The notes beneath the pieces are model-generated. The model made no database searches, had not been told where the DNA came from, and saw only the letters and a list, made by a program, of their open reading frames with translations. DNA of 64,000 bases from Zhengitettix transpicula (taxonomy: Eukaryota; Arthropoda; Insecta; Orthoptera; Tetrigidae): the NCBI GenBank assembly GCA_037074705.1, contig CM073591.1, positions 129,711,032 through 129,775,031 of the forward strand, in the 5' to 3' direction. A program made the translations under genes and the position numbers. How positions within the stretch are numbered: the stretch's first letter is position 1; each line of letters opens with the position of its first letter. Below are positions 1-12,281 of this stretch, one piece after another.

Positions 1-151
1 TGTGAACTTGGAAAAAGGGTGTGTGAAATATTCAGAAAGTATAATCTTGAAGAATTATAAGTGCAAATTTTATGACTTCAAGAAGAAATCCTCCTATGAT
101 GCAAACTGCGGCAATATTTGGATTCTGGTGGACAGAGAAAAATATTACATT

Positions 152-359
152 GTTGCGTAGCGTTGCTCTGAAAATTTATTCTTGCTTTGGCTCAACTTAT
201 CTTTGTGAAGTTGCATTTTCATCAATGAACATAATCGAAAACAAGTAACTGTCCTGCCTGACAGATTCACATTTAGATGACGCGTTAAGAGCAGTTTCTT
301 CCAGGTGCACACCAGATTCTTCTCAACTTGCATCGAGCATGCAGTCATTTATACATTAA
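152..359 (+). pseudogene. hAT-family transposase C-terminal remnant
   Basis: Reading + from about 152 gives a conceptual peptide with the stretch YLCEVAFSSMNIIENK, an in-frame TAA stop, then LTDSHLDDALR and a terminal TAA at 357-359. The pattern (Y-C-E-x-x-F-S-x-M, then an L-T-D-x-H-L-x-x-x-L-R helix) is the C-terminal dimerisation region of hAT transposases of the ZBED5/SCAND3-like type. The internal stop, and the absence of a readable frame upstream of 150, show that it is dead. Its 5' part would lie before the window start. It is likely a domesticated-type or ordinary hAT copy decayed in place; family is fairly sure, subfamily is not. Confidence 0.7.
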
Positions 360-417
360 TATGAGTAAAATTCATTACACTGTTTTATAAAACTGAGTGG
401 ATTTAACTATTTTCCTT

Positions 418-482
418 ATTATTATTGTTATTGTTAGTAGTAGCCCTAAGAGCAGCAGCAGTTAGTAGTAATAATAAAAGTA
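418..482. repeat. Trinucleotide-rich simple repeat
   Basis: Imperfect runs of TTA/TTG, then GTAGTAG, GCAGCAGCAG and TAATAATAA. Low complexity, no coding signal. Confidence 0.6.
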
Positions 483-609
483 GTATGAGGTAGTGCGCCC
501 GCGCACCCAATCTTACTGCACTGGATTAGACAATTCAACGAATGTCGTGAAAATGTGCATGATGAGTCACGGTGAGGCCGACCGCCTGTGATCATGGATG
601 ATTTAGTGC

Positions 610-1430
610 AAGTTGTGGGGGTCAGGAGTCAACATGTCTGATAGTGTTTCTCCAAATGTCGTTTGTGTATATTTCAACGCCTTTCGGCGTGGAAGGCGAG
701 CACCCTTAGATGTGGGGATGGAGAGGCGTTACCTAAAAGTAACGCGAAAACAACCGAGATTGGAGGCGAATGTCGCTGAGTTTAATAATGGCATACAAGT
801 TGCCAGTTAAGTTGTACTCCAACCCCTAGGAGTGGGGGAGGAAAGGGAAAACAATGTTCTGCATACAATCTTAAACACGTGCAACGATATGTACCAAATT
901 TTGTACAGATGTTTCTAACGATACGAAACAAACTCTGGATCGGTAAAACACTCCTATCACCTGTAGACACGGGGGTGGCATTCTAAATTACAGGAAATAT
1001 TTTTGACTATTTAAGTACCGGAATATTTTGGAATCTCTTAAGATACCATGATTATTTTAGACTCTATTAGGGTACCGGGAATATTTATCACGTTTTTACA
1101 GTACCGAGAGTACTTGTGACACACTCAATGTAACAGAAGTAATTTATCCTTTTAGGATTGGGAAATATTCTCTTCATCTAATGAAAATATTTTTGACTCG
1201 CATGAGTTACTGTATTTTCGTCTCGCTAAAGGTACCGGAGTACGTTTTTATTCTTTTAGGGTAGCCAGAATATTTTTGTGTCTATTAAGATGCCGGGATT
1301 ATTTTTCACCTCTTATTGCGAGTATTATGACTCTTTAGGTACTGGGAGTATTTTCTTAGGAGACCGGGACTATTTTTGACACTCTTAACTTACCGAAAGT
1401 AGTTTCTTCGCTTCACTAATAGATTAATGT
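610..1430 (+). mobile_element. Decayed Helitron-like repeat copy with internal tandem array
   Basis: The stretch shares phrases with the intact element at 20220-20985 (gatagtgtttctccaatgt, aaaacaaccgagattggag) and with the copies around 5200-5860 (attttgtacagatg, aaacaaacactggatcggtaaaaca). It has no long reading frame. Its second half (about 985-1420) is the tandem array annotated separately. Ends are not preserved, so limits are approximate. Confidence 0.55.
985..1420. repeat. Degenerate minisatellite, unit about 29 bp
   Basis: About fifteen diverged units built on a pattern like gtaccgggagtatttttgac followed by tctctta. Each unit carries a TACCGGGA-like box and a TTTTTGACTCT-like box. Unit length varies from about 27 to 30 bases by eye. 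The same unit recurs at 5862-6060 and 6340-6790, again next to Helitron-like flanks, so the array is an internal part of that element. Confidence 0.65.
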
Positions 1431-2989
1431 AGGCACTACATGCGGGTTCATATCCGGTCAAGCGACGAGCAGGTTTCGGCGCTATTTTTATAGAATAGAC
1501 GCAGAAATTAAAACAGAATAAGAGGCGACCGTTTTTGCAGAAAACGATGAAGAATCGAATTTTTTAAGAGAAGCAAAATAAATTGCACAATACAACAATG
1601 TCTGAAGATAATCATTCCAGTACCATTCGTATTCCAAAATTATGAAGTGCTACTACCAGCTAAGTGTAAACGCACGCGGAAAAGAACTATAACTTCTTCG
1701 CGACTTGTCCTTTTACAGTCTCTGTCTCTTTTGTAGGCGATATCTGTTCTTTTAGTGAACATATTGCATAATTTTGTCGATCACATCAGTCCTCATTACT
1801 TTCTAGTCAGCAATTCTGGGATACATTCGCTCGGAGGCGAATGTTATGGAGTATAGTCTCGGCATTTCCCGGTCGACGTATTGTCGCTATTGAGTACGAC
1901 AAGCCCATTCTGGCTGGTACCTCCATAATGCGTCGTCTTCTTAAATTTTGGTATGGCATGCCCCATTATAATGCCTTGGAGTTGAAATTTCCTGCCACTA
2001 TAAGTTCGTCAGCGTATTTTCCAGGTTCCCTAGCTTTTCGCTATAGGGTCGTTTGGTGTGAAGTAGCAGATGTCATAGGTGACGCTACGGAGAGCCATAC
2101 AGACTGTTCTTCACCTTCGTAATCTTCGATTAGATGTCGGCCAGGATCCAAACTGCAGTCGTTCTGCGAACCATCCTGTTTCGCCTCTGTCAGTGTGTTG
2201 TTTAGTCAATACCAGAACGTACGCCTTGTGTTGTCAGGAGATTATTACCTGCTGTTCTGTTGATTAGGTTTCCCTGCAAGACACATCATATCGTTGTCTG
2301 CTTCGATTTCGCAAGTGATCCCTGTACACAGCAAACTTTGATGGGCCAAGAACACGATCACTTTTTCCGAATGACTGTTGGGTACGGAGCACGCATCTCG
2401 CGGGGGATTCGTAGGTGGCTTTATGCCGCAAATCGTTTTCTCCAAAATTCAAACATACGAAGAAGAAAAATAAAAATAAAAATTTAATGAGAGTTACAGT
2501 AGGACAAACTTTAGTCATGGCTTTACCATACCGTGAATGTACCTTTATCCTGCAGTTGACCCTTTTCAATTTTTTTTTTGCTTTCATTTCCCCAATTTCT
2601 TTAATGGCTAAGCATTGTCCTCATTTGTTGGGTCTTTGAATATCATGGTATTCTCTCTGAGTGTACTCTGCACTTAAATAAGAAATATTTACATTTAAAT
2701 GGTATAAAACCCAGCATGAGAGACTATATAAGAGAACTGAAAGATATTTATTTAACCCAGTCAGGAACTAAAAGAAGATTTACAGCATATCTATGGGCCA
2801 TATTGTAGAGTAATTAATTATTACTGTATTATGTATTGTATAATTTAATCTCCAAGAGCTTATAAATTGTTTACATAACTATTCCAATTTGTATGTTTTC
2901 TGAATACTATATTCTAGATAAAAAAATAAATAAAATTAATTGAAAAAATTGAATAATGACAATCATATAATTTGGCTAATCTTCTTTAG
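1430..2989. other. Intergenic stretch without a recognisable gene
   Basis: Between about 1840 and 2430 the G+C content rises and there are short open frames on both strands (93 codons at 1841-2122 on +, 107 codons at 2264-2587 on -). None contains a motif I recognise, and frames overlap on opposite strands. It may be an old repeat. From 2640 to 2989 the sequence is AT-rich and is probably the end of an intron of the channel gene that starts upstream. Confidence 0.4.
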
Positions 2990-5900
2990 GATCTTCTGGG
3001 TTGTTGCTTCCATCATTTCAAGCTATTATACATATGTTCTACTGGTTGACTCTTGGAACGTTTTTCAAAATCATGCAGTTACTTTTGCTGTCGATACTGC
3101 TTATTTGGAATGGAACACTTCATTTCCAGCAATTTCAATATGTGAAACTGGGACATCAGACAAAGTTTATGATTATGCAGAAATGTAAGTATCTATTTTA
3201 TGTTTTGGCATGTGTACCATAAAGTCATCAACATATAACTTGTTTAGAGTCTTTGTCTCCCAGTACCAAATAATACCTTTCATATATAGGCACAATTCAT
3301 TGTCATTTATGATTTATTATTTCTGTTAACTACCTAGAAGTTTTTACAACTTTTCAATGTCTATAATTAGTTTATTATAAAATTTAATTAATCATAATTG
3401 TTTATAGGAAATTTTTAATTAAAATATTATTGTGGATTTACAGGACATACGGAACTAATCGAAGTCAAGATTTGGATGAATATCTAACAAACATAGCCTT
3501 TTCTACTGGAAAATGTCAAGGATGTTTGACATTTTGTAAAAAATATATGTGCCCATCAAAATTATCAGAAATAGTTAATATTGTAAGTCATTACTTTGTA
3601 ATAAAACTAAAAACATGGAAAAGATGACAAAAAATATATCCATATAGTGTCCAATATGTGATGCTTTAACATGTATTAGAAGTTAAATTGGTATAACTAT
3701 TTACTAATCAAGTTTTTATTATAAATTACATATTTCATTACTGTATGTACTGTATTCACATTCTTCCATAACACGCCATAATTCAGTTTTATAGCATATA
3801 TGGCTGATCTTCGTTTAAAAGCTTGTTTTTCTGTTCTTGGAATAAACTCTGAATTAAATCAATTGTTGTCATTTAACTTCAAATTAAATTTTTCTGACTC
3901 TTATATCAATGCATTTTTTTGCACCTTTAATTTCATTACCTATGAAAAATTACTGTAGAAAAAATTAAACCCATTTGCCAATAAATAACTTATTTTCTTA
4001 TATAGTTATTTGTCAGCCAACACTATTTTTGGCATGTTTCCCTTATAATTCAAGGTATAATTTTCTTTAATATTGTATACTTGAACTAAATTATATTTTA
4101 CATTTCTTAATTCATAGAAATTTTGGCTCATTTTCAATGGCACTGCTAATAATAAATAAAAATTTGAATTTGTATGCAAATACAACTGTCAATATAATTT
4201 CTAATTATATAATATTTCTACTAACCCTACCATTAAATTATAGTTAAGAAAAAACTGTTCAGCATTAATTAAACATTGCTTCTGGAACAACAAAGAATTT
4301 GAATGTTGCAAAGTGTTTCTACCAATACCTACAGAAATGGGACCTTGTTATGTTCTGAACTCCATTCATACAGAGTGAGTGTTCAATTCTGTATTAAAAT
4401 TATTTTTAAGTATGTATGTGATAGATGAGATACTTAAGTTGTTATTAAATTATTTTTATCATAGCTGCTTGTTTAAATATTTGTATAGCCACTATTCTCC
4501 ATGTTTCTCTCTGCCATTATAAACATTATAGTCTTTATAATGTTATAAACAAAGTTTGGCATTGTAATTTAGTATTACAAAATTTACATCCCTGTTTTAT
4601 ATGAAATTTTTGGAGTTATATGTATTCTTGTTATGATGTTATATCACTTTATCCATAATAGCAAATTCAATAGATTTTATTTTAGTGGTTAATACTTTCT
4701 TGATCATAACCATAGTTAACGGTTGTTTTTAATAGAATAGAATCATTTTCCAAAGATCCCCATGACAAGCAAAGCTTTGGGAATGTGGAAAGAGTGATAA
4801 GTTTTACATGGTTATCTGAATATCAAAGAACCCATAGTTAATGTTAATTTTGTCTTTCTATTAATTTCCTCTTATATATAAATTTTGTAGTTGTTTTAAT
4901 ACATTTATGTTTTCCAAATAATGTCTTGGACTTTCATTCTAATTTTAATTTGCAATTATCTGCCTGTTAGCGGTGTATTATGCTAATCAGTGTACAAAGA
5001 GTGATTTAATATCAAACTTCAAAAAAATACTTTTACATACACAAATCTAATAAATAAAATTGGATGTTTGTTTGTATGTGTCTATTCATGTGAGTTATGC
5101 TCCTCATACAAATTTAAATGCCAATTTTATCCAAATTTTGTACAAATGTTCCTTTTGACTCGGAAACAAACACGGTTGAGGTAAGACACAACTTTCATGC
5201 TAGAGGTGACAGTGTGTGGAAAGTCGATGACATTGATAGTGTTTCTTCCAATGTTGTTAGTAAATAATTTCAAGCAACCTTTAAAGGTAGTGGTGGAGGG
5301 GAGTTATAAAAATAACACGAAAACAACAGAGATTGGAGAAAAATCTGGTGGTACGAATTTTGCTGAGTTTGTGAAAAGTGCAAATTCTATAAATATTTGT
5401 ACACACAATACTTACACTTGGTGAACAAACACTGTTTGGGTAAAACATCCCTAGCATTTATTTGGGTCAGGGTAGAAGGGGTGAATTTAAAGACATACTA
5501 AATTGGCAAATTTCAACCCCTAATTATAATGAAGGTGCTTCAGGGGTGGGGGTGGAAAGGCTTTATATAAAAATAATACTTAAACAACCCAGAATGATGT
5601 CCATTCCAGTGTTATGGAAGTTGCTGAGTTTAAATGTGACCTTCAATGTGACTGTTAAGTTGTTGTTGAGTCTGTAGCTGTAAGCCAGTTAAGTTGTAGG
5701 AGCTGAGCGAGCGAGGCTGAAACAAAGTTATATGAACAATATTAATTGCATGAAACAATATCTACAAAATTTTGTACATGTGACACTTATGATCCAGAAA
5801 CAAACACTGGATGGGTAAAACATGCTTAGCACTTATAGGGAGGTGGTCATTAGTATATGATTTTTGCATATCTTAAAGTACAGGAAGTATTTTTGCATCT

Positions 5901-8900
5901 ATTAATGTACCAGAAGCATTTCTCACTCTCTTTATATACCAGAAGTATATTTTTAACTGTAAGGTACAGAGTTGTTTTAGCCTCTCTACATGTACCAGGA
6001 GTAGTGTACTTGACTCCTTAGCAATTGCAGTATTCTTGACTCTTTACTCTATTAAGGTATGTTGAATAATCAACATTTCGTCAAAATACTAAAATATGTG
6101 ACACACTTAATGTCAGTAAATCATGTATTAGCCAAGATATTAATGTTGAATTATACTTTTCCAGGTTTATATAAATAAATACCTTTGCAACACTGTGCAC
6201 CCAGCTATCAAATTAATAAAATTGCATGTTTGTGTTTATTTTCTGCATACAAATTTAAATGCATGAAACAAATTCTACCAAATTTTTTACACAGTTTACT
6301 TACGATCCAGAAAAAAACACTGGTTCGGTGAAACATGCGCAGCCCTTACAAGGGAGTATTTTGTATTCTCTTAACATACGGGAAGGTTTTTGACTCTCTT
6401 AATACACTGGAAGTAATTTTGACTCTCTTAGCTTACTGGAAGGATTTTTTTCTCTCTTAATTTTTACTGTTATTTTATGACTCTAGTAGGGTATTGAGAG
6501 TGGTTTTGTAATTCACACCAGAACAAATTTTGACAATTTTAGTTTTTACTCTCTTAGGATACCATGATTATTTTACACATTCTTAAGGTAGCAGGAGTAT
6601 TTCTGACTTCAATAAGATACCTTGATATTTTTTACTCTATACAGGGAGTATTTATGACTATCATAAGTTACCTGGAGTATTTTTTACTGTCTTAAGGTAT
6701 TTTCACCTCTTGTAACATACCGAAAGAATTCTTGATTCTATTAGGTAACTGGGAGTATTTTCAACTCTGAAAGTACTGGAGTTTTAATGTAACTTTTTTA
6801 CTTATTTTAAGATAATGTGCTTATTTAAGGAACAAGAAGACTTATTGAATACGAAAGAAAGCCAATTCAGACAAAAAAGTGATTATATAAACAACATTTC
6901 TGGGATCCTTGTCTCTTTCGTCACGTGCCAAGAAGAGCCTAGAATGACACCATTTCCAGATCCACTAATACTCTTTCTTACTTGATAAAAAACCACAAGA
7001 ACCCACTTGACACCTACAGCAAACATTGTGTTGTTTACAAAATCTCTTGCTCTAATTGTAATTCCTGCTACATAGGGCAAACAAAACATTCCCTTAAATA
7101 AACGTATCAAGGAATATATATCTAATATCAAACTTCCAATTGATAAACAATCTGGAGTATCCAAACAGATAATCAATTCTAAATATACATTTGATTGACA
7201 TATGCTAAGATTTGACACATTGACACTAGGTACAATTCCAGACTCATTTCAGAAATGCTTCACATTAAATCAAACATCACGGCTATTAATGTACAAAGAT
7301 ACACAATGAAATTCAATAATTGCTATTATCCCTTATTACTATGCTAAACCTTCTGTTTTCCATTGCTCCTTTATTGTTACGTTAACCCATCAACTCTACC
7401 ATTGTCATTGTGTTTTCATCACTTTTGAGTTTTGTCAATTGACAAGTGCAGTTGTGTCACTCGAGGCTATTCTTTGAACCTGACAAAAGGGACAAGGATC
7501 CCAGAAACATTGTGTGGTATTTATATTATCACTTTTTTTGTCTGAATCTTTCTTATTCATTATTTTCAATCACACGTAAATACAAAATCATGTATTGACC
7601 AAGAGCTAAGTTTTGAATTAAATACTTTTCTGGGCTAATATAAATGATTACCCAGACAATGCCGGGTGGCCAGCTAGTCATTAATAAAATTGTATTGTAG
7701 TTCCCTTAACTAACTAAGTTAATAAGTTTTTTAATTAAACATTATACAGTACATTAACTGAATTATTATCATTTTCCAGATCCTTGTTGCCAGTATTGGG
7801 TGAAAGAATTGAATTTATCTCTAATCATGTATCAGGACCCGGAAAACTATATTTTGAAGCATTTGATGATATAATGGTGAGATAATTCATTATATAAGAT
7901 TAAGTATGTACACTATAATTTATTTGTTTCACAATTATATTAGACATTAAACGGTCATATGTGATATGTTCAGCTTTATGTCCACACTCCTGAAGACATA
8001 CCCTTCATTGGCCATCCTCTTTCAGAGATTGTGGAAATTCCATTTGGGACAGCATTAAATATGAGATTCAAGGTGAAATAAAACATAAAAAGACTTTACT
8101 GTTTTTATGTTATTTTTTTTCTACTTAATTTTCCAAAATAATTAAACTGTTTTAGGTCAATGAAATTTTCAATGATCCTGAATTGAAAATGTTAAGTTTC
8201 TCACAGAGGAACTGTTATTTTTCAGAAGAAAACATTCTGAGTAGTTACAACTTTTACAGTTATTCAGCATGCATAGTTCAGTGCAGAGCAATGGCCCAAA
8301 TAGCACTGTGCAATTGCACTCATCATTATTTGCCACCTAATTGTAAGTAAGCATTATTATTATTTACATACAAAGTACTTATTCTGAAAACCAATACTCA
8401 ATTTACTTATCTCTTTTGCTTCTTCTCTTAAAACACAAACCTTTCTTCCTTTGTTAAAATTGTTGATGAGCTGAATTCTACTCTTCCTGAGGCCTATACA
8501 ATAAATCATATTTACTTGTCCTTCAATAATATCATGTAGATAAGTGGTCCTTATTAGAATTTGTTTGATCCAGATTGCAGCCTTCCAAATATCAAAGTTC
8601 AATATGGACTGTCTTAGTATATTTATTTATTTAAAAAGAGGCTTCTTCCATTTTTGATATTCTCAAGCAAGCATACATCATCAGAATTTCTAGTCTAACA
8701 ATACACATTTTGGTTTGATGATGTTCAGGTCTTCTCACTTTTAGATTATGTACAGTCCATGTGACTAAACAACAAATATTTGGTTGACATTAAAAAAGTA
8801 TGCTATAGTGAGGTGGGAATTATGAAATAATTTGGTAGCTATATTACCAACAGTTTAAACTGTATGTTTGGTCTAAAAGAGCTATGATTTGTTGGTTATT

Positions 8901-11900
8901 TTTAACTTTATTTGTCTGGCTCTGCAAGTAAGATACAATTCACAGCTTGAATATACTAAGACACTATATGGCTAAGAATACATCAACATAATTGTATAAA
9001 TGTAGATAATCTACAAATAAATGAATTATTGGAGTTGATAATTTTATATTCCTCGTTTGAGTAATCAGACAATGGAATTCCTGATTAACACTTCCAATTA
9101 TGCCACTACACCATTGTCAACTAATTCATATCTACATTAAATCAATACATTTAAGGTGTTTGATGTATGAATTCTATTAAATATAACAGTAAGTTGAATT
9201 ATATAATGTTATTTGTTTTATTATATATACAAAATTAAATGTTCATTAATTTACAAGAGTAGTATATTTGTTGAATTTACAAAATTTTGTGCTAGTGCTT
9301 ATGAATGTGCTGGTATTAATATTTGTTAATACTTCACAATTGAATTTATATTAAGATATAACAAGTTTGAATTCATTTTATAGATAACAATACAAGATGC
9401 AGTATCGAAGGACTTGGGTGCATTAATGAGAACATTGGTAAGTTTTATGTGTGAATTTTATTATAATATTCTCATATCAAAAGAATATCAGTGTGTCTAT
9501 TGTAAAATATGTAGAGAAATGTTAGAGTGGCGACAATTCAGTTATCTAGAATCATATTTTCTTTGTCTACTTCATTTCCCTAATCTCAGTGTACATAAGC
9601 TTTATGTATATTTGCTTCTTTTTTATGCTTTTGCCGTTTTTTCCCTACTACAGTGTACAGTGTAAGTGTAGCTGTCAGTCCCTGGTCTCTCTATCCTTCA
9701 GTATTTCTTCTCATCAGATCCCACCATCCGGTTATTCAGGGCTATTATAAATTTGTCATGGTCCGCCGAGAGCATGTAGAGCTCCAACACAGCTGTATAT
9801 CTTGATGACATACTCGATCGTCGTGTTGGAAACAACAATTTTGCAATGGTGTTCGGAGACGGCGAGGATGGTCCGAAGCAGTCTCAGAATACCTGCCCAG
9901 TTTTTGGTCCCCGGGGGGCTGCTATCATGAAACTATAACAAAAAGTGCTACATTCTCACAAAAATGCCTCTCGCAGAGAACCCTGGTTTGCCAATTCTCC
10001 CACAAGGAGAACGATGCGGAGAAGGTTGATATTCACGCATTATATGTGCAAATAATCACTGTGGAGTTCCTTTCACTTACAGTCGCTGTCTCCGTGCCCT
10101 CAAAATTTTGAAATATTTTTACTCCTCAGACTGATTTTAACAACTCTTGCTTTCAGGGTAAATTGACTTTAATGTATCTCTTTCCTATCCAATTGTGTTA
10201 TTTAATTTGACCTCCTCAAGACAATGTTGAGTCCAGGATTTTGTTTGGACCGGAGTATATGTTGGAAAGAGAGTTCTCAAAAATGGAGTTCAGCAACTTA
10301 TGAATTGGGTCATAATGCTGTAACACAGATCAGTGTGAAGCACTGGTTGAAATATTTTTTGTTGTCTCTCTGGACACCACTAGTAGTAATAGGGAATGGT
10401 TTTTTAGACAATTTGACAGTGATGTGGTGGTTAGCAATGCTTTTGGGAACTGGTCATTTTGTGTGACCAAAGTAGAAAGCAAGGCAAAAAATCTAGTAAA
10501 TGATGTGGGAGGAGAGGCAGGTAATGTTTTCTTTGATTTTGTAGGTGGATATTTGTGAATGATTTTGGGGGATTGCAGTAGGTTGAAGGATAGGGCAGAC
10601 ATGGGACTGTTTCTACTGCATAGCTGGTGACCTGGTTTAAGTGGAAGAGTTTGACAAGGATGGACAAGGATGTTGTGAAGGATGGAATGTGTTTTTAATT
10701 CATAGTTGGATTGTAGTCTTGAGTAGGTCAGGTGGACAATGGAGTTGAGTTTTAGGCCATTCTATGATAATTAAATGTGAGCTCCCATAAGGGATTGATT
10801 TTTTGTGTGGACATGATGATGACTTGTGAATTGGAGGTATTTTAAGGTATGTGTCAGTTTTATGTGAACTGATTTGGTGATTGTACCTGATATAAAGTGT
10901 TTCTCAGAACAGTTGCACACTGCATACCAGCTGGCATCACTTGGAAGTATATTGAGACTGAACCCATAAAGATTATAACTGAAATTTAAAAAATGTACTT
11001 GCCTACTATAATTACCACATTTTTAATCTTTCTACTTTCATTATTAGAAAATATTTATGTTTAATATTATAATATAAATGTATTTATTTTAAAACAAATT
11101 AATTTTGATCCTATTATAATAATTCTTAGCTATCCATAATCTCTAGATATCATAAACAGCATTCCAGTTGATTCTGTTCACCATCCAGAATTTGATTGCT
11201 ACTGTCCACCTAGCTGTACAGAACACGAGTATGATGTAATTTGGTTGAAAAAGTAAGTAATTTTATGTTACTGAAGTCAACTCACTTCAGCCTATCATCT
11301 ACAAATTCAATAAAATTTCATAACAGCCTCAGCTCTTAAAATAAGATGCCCAATAATTAGACTTATAGTCTAAAGGGTAATTGTTTGACTGCATGAAAGT
11401 ACTCCATAAAGTACTAACTTTGATTGCATGCCTTTCTAGTATAAAGTTGAGGTTATGCATATGAAAACATTTTTTTCTGCTTAATCCATTAAACTGTAAT
11501 TTATACAAGCTTGTCATACTGCCAAAGTTGTCAATTTATGCTATGCCTGCAGTTAAATAAGGCCTACAATCTGTGATAAAAATGACATAAAAATCTAATA
11601 ATTTTTCCATTTCAGTTTGACGAACTCAAGTGACATTTGGGGAAATTTCATGGAAGGTGCAGATGGTTGACTTGAAGATTCAGTTTTATTAGTTATTTTT
11701 ACTCTTTTTTCTTCTTCAATGGATCGATATATAAATTTATTTGTAGTATTGAATTTATTTTATTCTGATTCTATATATATTTAAAGTATTTGTTTACATG
11801 TATTTTCTTCTATCTCTTTCATCCCCACATTTATTATTTTGACTGTCATGTTATCCTAATTCAAATTAAACCAGTTTTTATGCATGTAATTATGTTTCCA

Positions 11901-12262
11901 TCTAATAGGGATGAACAAGAAAGTGATGTCAGTTCCACAGTATCAATCAACTTGGATGCCCTACCAACAAAAAAATTTAGAAGGATAGTTGTCCATACTA
12001 CTCTAGATTTAGTAGGCAAGTGGTCACTGTTATGCATTTACGTTACATTCGAACACTCATGTCAAACTTAATTCACATGATAATTTTCATATTTGTTTCA
12101 GTTTCTATGGGAAGTATAGCAGCATTATTTCTAGGAGCTAGCATCCTAAGCATTGTTGAAATATTATTTTTCATATGTCCACATAAGAATACAAAAAATG
12201 TAACTATGAAGAAAGAAGATTTATTCTTAATTGATTGCCAGAATGAATGTGAACGAAATTAA
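2990..12262 (+). CDS. Pickpocket-like DEG/ENaC sodium channel subunit, 5' end missing
   Basis: Subunit of a trimeric, amiloride-type sodium channel in the plasma membrane; insect members serve chemosensation, mechanosensation or fluid balance. Ten exons fit in phase: 2990-3184, 3444-3582, 4244-4374, 7780-7876, 7974-8072, 8156-8342, 9384-9437, 11147-11252, 11909-12015, 12102-12262, giving 424 residues and TAA. The first exon carries TM1 (around WVVASIISSYYTYVLLVDSW). The third has the extracellular hallmark CSALIKHCFW, then CCKVFLP and GPCYVLNS. The sixth has RNCYFSEE and the C-rich YSACIVQCR region, the eighth DCYCPPSC. The last holds TM2 with LFLGAS (selectivity filter G-x-S) and SILSIVE. 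The short N-terminal exon(s), normally with the His-Gly gating motif, were not found in 1-2989. The intron at 12016-12101 uses a GC donor. The GG usual before GLFLG is GS here. Confidence 0.92.
5050..6208 (+). mobile_element. Helitron-like repeat, degenerate, within a channel-gene intron
   Basis: It lies in the 3.4-kb intron 4375-7779. It contains three diverged blocks with the phrases aaattttgtacaaatgt and gaaacaaacac...ggtaaaac, as in 880-960 and 20440-20500, followed by a 29-bp-unit array (5862-6060). It ends near 6205-6208 with gcacccagctat, a decayed form of the gggcacccagctagt terminus seen at 20985. Confidence 0.5.
6896..6924 (-). ncRNA. Hammerhead-like core (family A, left arm, degenerate)
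   Basis: Read on the minus strand it has GTGACGA, AA, GAGACAAGGATCCC, A, GAAAT. The first core base is G instead of C, and one stem pair is lost. It is the inverted partner of 7480-7508. Confidence 0.4.
7028..7200 (+). pseudogene. GIY-YIG endonuclease domain fragment of a Penelope-like element
   Basis: The + frame from 7028 reads CVVYKISCSNCNSCYIGQT, then HSLK. After a one-base frame change it continues with RIKEYISNIK, and later SGVSKQIINSKYTFD before a stop near 7198. This is the V-Y-K-I-x-C-x-x-C-x-x-x-Y-I-G-Q-T core with the R-x-x-E-(H/Y) motif of the GIY-YIG nuclease fused to Penelope-like reverse transcriptases. The cysteine pair is intact; the frameshift makes it non-functional. Confidence 0.75.
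7480..7508 (+). ncRNA. Hammerhead-like core (family A, right arm)
   Basis: CTGACAA, two A, hairpin GGGA-CAAGGA-TCCC, A, then GAAAC, followed by attgtgtggtattta. Position 8 of the core is A instead of G (CUGACAA for CUGANGA), which is expected to kill cleavage. It belongs to the family-A set compared in the findings. Confidence 0.5.
9660..10900. other. Channel-gene intron with mixed repeat debris
   Basis: Part of the intron 9438-11146. From about 9680 to 10080 it is GC-richer and unrecognised. At 10165-10215 it has the phrase tctctttcctatccaattgt and then gttatttaatttgacct, which is the tail of the family-B Penelope terminal repeat seen at 39800-39835 and 40170-40205. The minus strand of 10330-10670 has overlapping open frames without convincing motifs, perhaps old Penelope sequence. 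Confidence 0.35.
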
Positions 12263-12281
12263 TGAATTAATGTTATTATTT

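Larger units (their letters stand above)
6847..7565 (+). mobile_element. Penelope-like element remnant flanked by inverted repeats
   Basis: The left arm (6847-6930) and right arm (about 7478-7560) are inverted copies of one sequence: caaaaaaagtgataatat, accacacaatgtttctggg and atccttgtccctttcgtcag in consensus. The arms carry a hammerhead-like motif. Between them, on +, lies a GIY-YIG endonuclease remnant (7028-7200). Penelope-like elements combine a reverse transcriptase, a GIY-YIG domain and complex terminal repeats, so this is the terminal part of such an element with the reverse transcriptase lost. It sits in a channel-gene intron. Confidence 0.7.
6209..7678 (+). mobile_element. Second Helitron-like copy, interrupted by a Penelope-like insert
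   Basis: It starts with the same aaataaaattg(c/g)atgtttgt phrase as at 5055, then shares tacaaatttaaatgcatgaaaca and the 29-bp-unit array (about 6340-6790). It ends at 7678 with gccgggtggccagctagt, a CTAGT terminus preceded by a small GCC/GGC hairpin, as Helitrons have. The Penelope-like inverted repeat at 6847-7565 splits it. Confidence 0.55.

Noticed and set aside
1841..2122. 94-codon frame as a gene
   Set aside because: No known motif, competing frames on both strands, and no splice partners. It may be part of an old repeat.
2940..2989. ATG at 2940 as start of the channel protein
   Set aside because: It lies before a clear polypyrimidine-AG acceptor at 2988-2989; the residues after it are low-complexity, and the family needs a cytoplasmic N terminus with a His-Gly motif not found there.
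6883..7218. 111-residue frame on minus
   Set aside because: It is the shadow of the GIY-YIG remnant, which reads convincingly on plus.
11617..11658. Possible extra channel exon between 11252 and 11909 (LTNSSDIWGNFME after a good acceptor)
   Set aside because: It would leave the frame wrong for the next exon, whereas joining 11252 directly to 11909 restores the exact frame (WLKK-DEQESD). No donor in the right phase is present.
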